A DNA stretch of 64,000 nucleotides, from positions 94,630,501-94,694,500 of the forward strand of contig NC_091124.1 in assembly GCF_040183065.1 (NCBI RefSeq), in the 5' to 3' direction. This document shows, piece after piece, positions 36,201 to 44,000 of the stretch (position 1 is the stretch's first letter; each line of letters opens with the position of its first letter). The notes beneath the pieces are model-generated. The model was not told the origin of the DNA, made no database searches, and worked only from the letters and a program-made list of their open reading frames with translations. The DNA is from Periplaneta americana (Eukaryota > Arthropoda > Insecta > Blattodea > Blattidae). The translations under genes were made by a program, and so were the position numbers.

Positions 36201-39200
36201 GTACGAAAGATCCTTATATAGAAGTGAAGGTTCTGGAGCTTGTTAAATCCCAGAACTGGAACCTCTATGGAAGGTTACGGGGTAGCACAATAAGCCTTGA
36301 AACTGACGTGCGAGAGTCAATAAGCTCTCAAATAATCCTCATTTGTACTGCTGCTTCTACTGTCACTGTCGTTGCCACTGCCACTGCTACCACCACTGCT
36401 ATTACTGGTGCCAACTTTGCGCACTTTCAGTTCTGTGCGTGGTAACCCATTTTTTAATTTGATTTATAAGTCCTACAACTCTTTTTGAAGAAGAGTTTAT
36501 TTAAGGCGTAATAGTATTTTATAGATAATAAAAAGTTTTTAGTGTTAAGAATTTCAGGGAATATGCTTCTTTAGACTACTTTGATATAATTTTCTTAACA
36601 TAGGATACTAGAGTCTGCGTGATGTATCTTGTCCCACTGTGAAAAGAGAGAGAAAGGAGATATGTCTTACTTCGTCTGTATTGTTATGGCGATGGGGGAA
36701 TAGAGCGGTGCCGTCCATCCATCCAGTGTCGGAAGGGACCAGTTGATACATTCTGTAGCGCAAAATAAAATTACAAAATATCTCTCTTTGTACTGTGTAG
36801 TTCCGTCACTGAGCTTGTCTTTCAAGAAACTAAGTTCCTGTAGCCTGCACAATAACAAGGTTTTGAAAGGAATGCTGAAAATTTACAACCCTCCTATAAT
36901 CTCCACCCTCATTTGAAGGGACTTGGTTTTATTGCTACTGAGACAAGATAAACCTTACCAGGTATATCACAGTCTAGTACATACAGTCACGAAGCTTGGG
37001 TTTATGAGGGTACTAGGAACAATAGACTGTGCAGATACTATTTCTCATTGTCTGTGATGAGGCGATAGTAGCGATCCTAGTGGTTAGCAACTATCTTTGG
37101 ACACATATTTACTACGTATTGAGCTTCGTAACTGTATATACTAGACTGTGATACTATCATGAGGAAGAAAGTTTGAGACTTTTTAAAGCATACGACTTCA
37201 CCTGTAGGTTCTTTGCTGTGTGGGATGATAGAGACTCAGAGTATGGAGAAATGAGGCCATATATAATCTACTACTATCTGGCAGATGATACTGTTGAGGT
37301 GCAAGAAGTTCATAAGAAGAACGATGGCTGTGATCCATTTCCTCTTCTTCTGAGGAAGATGAAACTTCCCAGAAATTGGAAAGATGTCCCAGGTACTGAT
37401 CTTCACACATTTGTTAAAAAATTGCAAAAAATGAAGCTTACTAACCAGTGGCAGTCAGTGGTATGGGGAAACCTAATGAATTAAAACATACCATACACAT
37501 TATAAGAATAACTACATATATGAATAGTACATCTTGATTACACAACTTTTAACACTATATCACTTCGGAATATGTATTATATGTCTTTCTCGTGTTAAAT
37601 TTTACTGTACCTGGTTTAACATGTTTCGGCCTGCTATTGGCCTTCTTCAGAACTGGTTGTTGCTGGTCTTGGCGCCTTTTGTTTCGTTTCCTGTGGGGGT
37701 GTGTTTGTGTAGTGTACTGTGGAGTCAAAGAGTGTGTTTGTTCTGCAATTGAGTTGTGTGTTGAAAATTTCATTTGGATGTGTTTTTGTGTGTCTGTATA
37801 TTTCGTATTATTCTAGTGTGTTTAGTTTCTGGCTTTTTGGTTGGATGTGTAAAATTTCCATGTCTGTGTGGGTGTGATTAGCATTTGTGATGTGTTCTGC
37901 ATATGTGGAGGTGTTTTGTAATTTTGTTATGGCTGTGATGTGTTCTTTGTAACGTGTTTGAAATGATCTGTCGTCTGTTCTATGTAGAAGTTGTTGCAGG
38001 TGTTACATTTGAGTTTGTATACGAGTGTGTTGTTGTATTTGTTTGTGTTGTTTGTGTGTTGAGATGTTTTTGTAGAGTATTATTTGTTCTGTATGCGATG
38101 TTGTAATTTAATTTCTTGAATGAGGTTGCAATCTTGTATGTGTTTTTGTTTTCGTATGTTAGTGTGATGTATTTTTTGTGTTCTTGTGTTCGTGTTGTAT
38201 CCTTATGTTTTTTGTGATTATATTTTGTCTTTCGTATTATGTTGTCTATTATGCTGCAAAACACATCACAAATGCTAACCACACCTACAGAGACATCAAC
38301 ACGGACATGGAAATTCTACACATCCAACCAAAAAGCCAGAAACTAAACACACTAGAACAATACGAAATATACAGACACACAAAAACACATCCAAATAAAA
38401 TTCTCAACACACAACTCAATTTCAGAACACACACACTCTTTGACTCCACATTAACTACTCAAACACACCCCTACAGAAAACAAAACAAAAGGTGCAAGAC
38501 CAACAACAACCAGTTCTGAAGGAGACCAATAGCAGGCTGAAACATGTTAACCAAGTACAGTAAAATTTAACACGATAAAGACATATAGGCCTAATACATA
38601 TTCCGAAATGAATAGTAATTTTGTAATGAGACAAAATAATTATTTTATAATTATAAACTTGGAAAAAGAAAGTAACTAAAAGAAAACTGTTAACAAATTT
38701 TCATGGTTTATAAATAGCAAAATGGCAGTCAACATTTATTCCGAATATGAATACCTACTATGTGCCAAGTGCGTACAATGATGATATAAAGATTGTTCTG
38801 AATGTGAAGGTATAGGATCATTTTTTTATCGTCAATTTATCAGCACAGTACCTTAAAAGCAGTAAAATCGTGCGTAAAACATTTGCACCTAATTTCAGTA
38901 GATCGATCAGTCTCATGGTCTAGTGGCCAGAGCTCCTGGCTTCTGTTAATGAGATCCCGGGTTCGATTCCCAGTAAGAGCATAGGAATTTTTCCTTAAAG
39001 GAAATTATTCCCGTATTCTTCCAAGGTCTGGAATTTAGGTTAAGTTTAATTTAAGACCTCTCCTGGCACCACGTAATCATATGTAGTCATTCTATCACAT
39101 CATCAGGGTAATGTAACTCCATCTTCCAAGAAGACCAGAAATGTTGAAAGACAACCTGGTGGCATTGATATAAACAAATTCAGTACCGTCACATGGGGTA

Positions 39201-40856
39201 AATTCGATCAAAATTTTCAGTTTTCTAAGTATTAATCATAAGGTTACTTCCTAGCAAAGTGTACTCGTGATTTATAGACTGGATTGTGCAGTGTTGCATT
39301 CTAATTTTAGTACCGTGTTCACACTGTATCGTTTATGCTAAAAATAGAACGATTTCGATAGTGTATTTCTCGCTTCCCCTTACTACTGGTTCCTCTTTAC
39401 AAAATCTGGTAGGAACATTAAGAATTTCCATGCCACATGATTTAAAACATAATATTCTAGATTTATAATGTTTCCCTATTATATAAATTTTAAATACATT
39501 ATTTAATAATTATTTTCGTCATTTTGTACAGTTGACTTCCCATCTATTACAATGGAAATATCAGATGAAGAAGTGACCTCTTATTACACACCACAAGATT
39601 TCTTGGTCGGAGAAACTATTTTCATTATGGGAAGAAGGTAATGTTATTTGTAATAGAAGTTTAAGACTGTAGCACAGTACAGTAATGAATAGTATCTGAA
39701 ATGGAAATCTGTATCCAGAGGCGGATTTCAGGATCTGGCTGCTCTAGTCTATAAAATACATGCCACCCTTTTCCTGAAGTAATCACATATTCTAAATTGA
39801 ATTTTTTCTTGAGAGCTAAGACAATTATTTAAAAACGATTAATTGATAACTATGTTTACTACTTTAATGTAATGATTTTATAACAGATGGGCAGATATTA
39901 GAGCTGTGTGATGTCATACGTAAAGTAGGAAAAAATGAAAGAAATGGTCTTCTTTATTTCAGTAAGAATTTTTAACCTTTCAAGCATATCAAATTAAGTT
40001 CCATTTCTGTAGACTTCATTACTGTTTCACTGATATAACTGCGTCAAATTTACAATTTATGTTTGAGTAAAAAATTCTAAATTTAGAAATTTAATTTTTT
40101 TAGTAAATATTAACTTTCCGATAATACTGTTTTTTTTTTTTAGGTTTCTCATCTATGACACAGATTCATTCACAAGGAAATATTTTAAGGAAGTTCTTAA
40201 CATTGTCCAGGGAAATGCGATAGAAGTATTTGAGAAAAAGCCTTCTCCTCCTGCACCTGTAAGTGAATAATTAGTTATTGTCATCCTTCATTTAGTATTT
40301 TAAAACAGAAAATGCTTTTAAAACAATCAGTTGATAATAAAGCAATGATGGAATGAGAATGAAAGAAATATCTACGTATAAAACACATAGCATTTATTTG
40401 CTTTGCATTTTAAATACCACAGGTTTCTTCAGAAATGGAACCTATATTTCTTTGGTGAAATCTATAAACTAAGTATCAGAGTTGCTGCTGCTGGTTTCGT
40501 GCATGTACAAAGCATAGTTGATATGTATTTCTCATTAGGTTAGTGTATTGCAAGTGGCAATATTATGCTTTGTTAAACAGTACTGTATCAAAATACGAAT
40601 TTATTAAGGTTCAGATATCTTTCAGCCTATTCCACCACATCTTGGATTTGGAAGCCCTGAGGACTCACTTCAATCATGTCTTACAGTCACAATTCCTGTT
40701 CCTCCAAAGAAAGATGTTGTACGATATGTCATCAATGCTAGCAAAGTAAGTCATTACCTTATATAATCTTTATTTTCTGTTTATTTGTAATTTACTCCTA
40801 ATATTTCATGTATAACAACTCTATTTATTTGTCTGCTGCTGCTGCTAATGCTAGTG

Positions 40857-40910
<54 letters not shown>

Positions 40911-41000
40911 GTAATAATAATAATAGTAATAATAATAATAATAATAATAGTAATAATAATAATAGTAATAATAATAATAATAATAATAGTAATAATAATA

Positions 41001-41063
<63 letters not shown>

Positions 41064-44000
41064 CTGTGGTGCGACAGCTCATGAAGAGCCAAGGCCGACC
41101 AGCTGATTGCTAGCCTCACGTTCACATGCCTCAGTAGAGATTTTGAACAATCATCCAACTAGAATGAATAATAATACTAAACTGCCCCCCATTGAGGGTA
41201 GCCCTTACGGACTCAATATATCCTGAAAAAAATTATTATATATATGTAAACATAGATATTGAATTTTAAAAAAGGGAAACAAAGAAAAGGGCGTGAAACA
41301 TTACAGTTGCTATTAATGTGGCACCATGTGATTAATTAGGATTTGGCAGGATTTTTTTGACACAATTATCACAATGTCATCCCTCAAAGATGTTGGCAGA
41401 ACAAATTTCCGTCGAAATTCTTCGAAAAAAGCTGGTATAGTCCCTCGAGCACCTATGAGCAAGCCGAATACCTCAACGTCAATTAAGGCATATTTCAGCT
41501 TGAAATAGTTGACTGTAGGCTCATAGATCGACTTCTTCTCAAGGTGGACCTCGGCTGACTGATGACATCCTACTTCAAAACGTAACGTGGGGTCCACAAT
41601 GATGCCCTGTTTAGTGTCAGCATTGTACGCTAAAATATCTACTCGTCTCGTTGACCCATTTTCTGCTAGACAGGAGATTTCTTCTTCTATTATCCAGCCC
41701 TTAGTTCTTAATGCGGCAGCAATTTTGGATCTTACAAGATGATGTCTAGAGTTCCTCAAGAGCAATCCCTGTTCACAGAATCCCAAGACGTGTGTTTAGC
41801 ACGATTATCACTCCGGCCATTAGAGCTGGTTTTTGTAACTGAATTTTGCTACCTTTCGTAACTCCTCAAATTCATTACTGCTTGATGCTGAGTGGGGACC
41901 AGTCCCTCATAGCACGAATTTCATGAGAAAATGCCTCTTCCATGAGGACTGAAACCAGCACACATCCATAACGCATGTGCTAGGTATGATGTGTTAGGCC
42001 ATGATGTTACGGTGCATGACATTAATAATTTTCTACTAATGTAATTTTTAAATTATACATCTTGATTACACAACTTTTAACACTATATGACTTCGGAAAA
42101 CGTATTATGTGTCTTTCACGTGTTAAATTTATATGTTACAGTACCTTGTTAACATGTTTCGGCCTGCTATTGGCCATCATCAGAACTGGTTGTTGCTGGC
42201 CTTGGCGCCTTATGTTTTGTTTTCTGTGGGGGTCTGTTTGTGTAGTGTAATGTGGAGTCAAAGAGTATGTGTGTTCTGAAATTGAGTTGTGTGTTGAGAA
42301 TTTCATTTGGATGTTTTTTGTGTGTTTGTATATTTTTTAAATTATGTTGCATGCTAAGAGGTTGTTTATAATTTTTATAATTTAAGTTCTTAAATGGGCC
42401 CTATGTTAAATCCTATTCCATTTTGAAGTTCTTGAAATGATCGCCACCACACTTTCTGTATTATTCATATTAGTTGCATAGTGTCACCTTCTTTAAAGCC
42501 ATGCTAAACACTGGCATATCGTGGCCTTTTGTAAGAGGTATTGTCCCTTAATTCCTTTGGAGGGACTTGGGGAAACCAGGCAAAACCCAAGTTGGTATGG
42601 TTTTAAATGATTATAATTTGAAAATATTATGTATTTGCCTTAATACAAGATTATCTAATTTCCTTTATACTATTTTATAAAAGGTGTTAAAAAAAGTATC
42701 CATTATTTTAGGAGGTGATAGTATGCATCAAAATAAGAAAATAATGTCTAATAAACATGGGTCCTACAACACATACTTTCTGAGATCTGAACACTTGTTC
42801 ATAGGAGCTGCTCAATGTGACGTCCATTCATGGCAGTGCATTTCTCTGCCCTACAATACAGCAGACTACCAGAAAATCATACAGTAACCCTTGGCATGTA
42901 ATACTGATATGTTGCAAGGAATACTGAAAACAAAAATCTGGTTGCGGATATGAGCAGAGTAGGCAGAGATGGTGTTGTGAATTTTCGTAATCAGCATGTG
43001 TGGGCTGATGAAAATTTCCATGCAGTTGAAAAAACAAGGCATCAGTACCGATTCTCAATCAACGTATGGGCAGGTGTTCTTGGTGATAGATTAAGGGCCA
43101 TACGTGCTACCACAGAGATTTTTAGGACTTTCTTATTAGAGTATTGCCTGCCTTGCTGGAGACTGTCCCATATCAGCAGGACTACAGATGTGGTTCGTGC
43201 ACGATGGTGCGCCAGCACATTTTCTCCACCCTGTGCGTGAACACCTGACATTGACATTTCAGGACCACTGCATTGATTGGGGAAGCCCCACACCCTGGCC
43301 TGCTCGTTACCCAAACCTAAATCCCCTAAACGTTTGGTTATGGGGACATATGAAGGAACCAGGTCAATTTCAAAGAGTGCGTGATTCCTTAAGCCAAAGG
43401 GCAGAGGAATGCATTGCCATGAATGGAGTTCAGATTGAGCACCTCCTATGAAGAAGTGTTCAGATCTCAGAAAGTATATGTAGTAGGACCCATATTTATT
43501 AGACACTATTTTCTTGTTTTGGTGCATACTAGCACCTCCTAAAATATTGAATATTTTTAACACCCTGTATATATAAATGTTTTAACACATGAAATTCAAT
43601 TCTTTAGTCTGGGAACTGGCACATAATTTTGCAATCCCAACTCCAGATCTAAAGAGATATAATATAACACAAAACATATTGTATTCATTACAGTACCTTC
43701 GTTATGAAGCTGTCATGGACTGGGTACATCCTGAAGATAAGGATCGCAAGTTTGTATTCAGCTACTCTTTGTCCGACTGTTCTATTACAATCAGCGAAAT
43801 TCCACAACGCAATTCTGGTTTCATGGAAGGAACGTACTTGAGATCAACTCGTATACCGAAGCCTGGCACAAACATGGACGACCCAGAATATTACACGCCA
43901 GTTGATCTTTACATTGGTATGAGCAAGAGACGGGTTTTAGTACACATTTACGTGTTACTTTCTGTTTTACGTATAAAGAATTAGTAAACTTCATTATCTG

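Noticed and set aside
36305-36445. Thr/Ala-rich coding exon
   Set aside because: It is a simple (GCC/ACT)-type repeat following a LINE fragment and lacks splice sites matching EFHC1.
40781-41158. Long Ile-, Leu- and Asn-rich reading frames on both strands
   Set aside because: They are translations of an (AAT)n microsatellite; no codon structure or homology.
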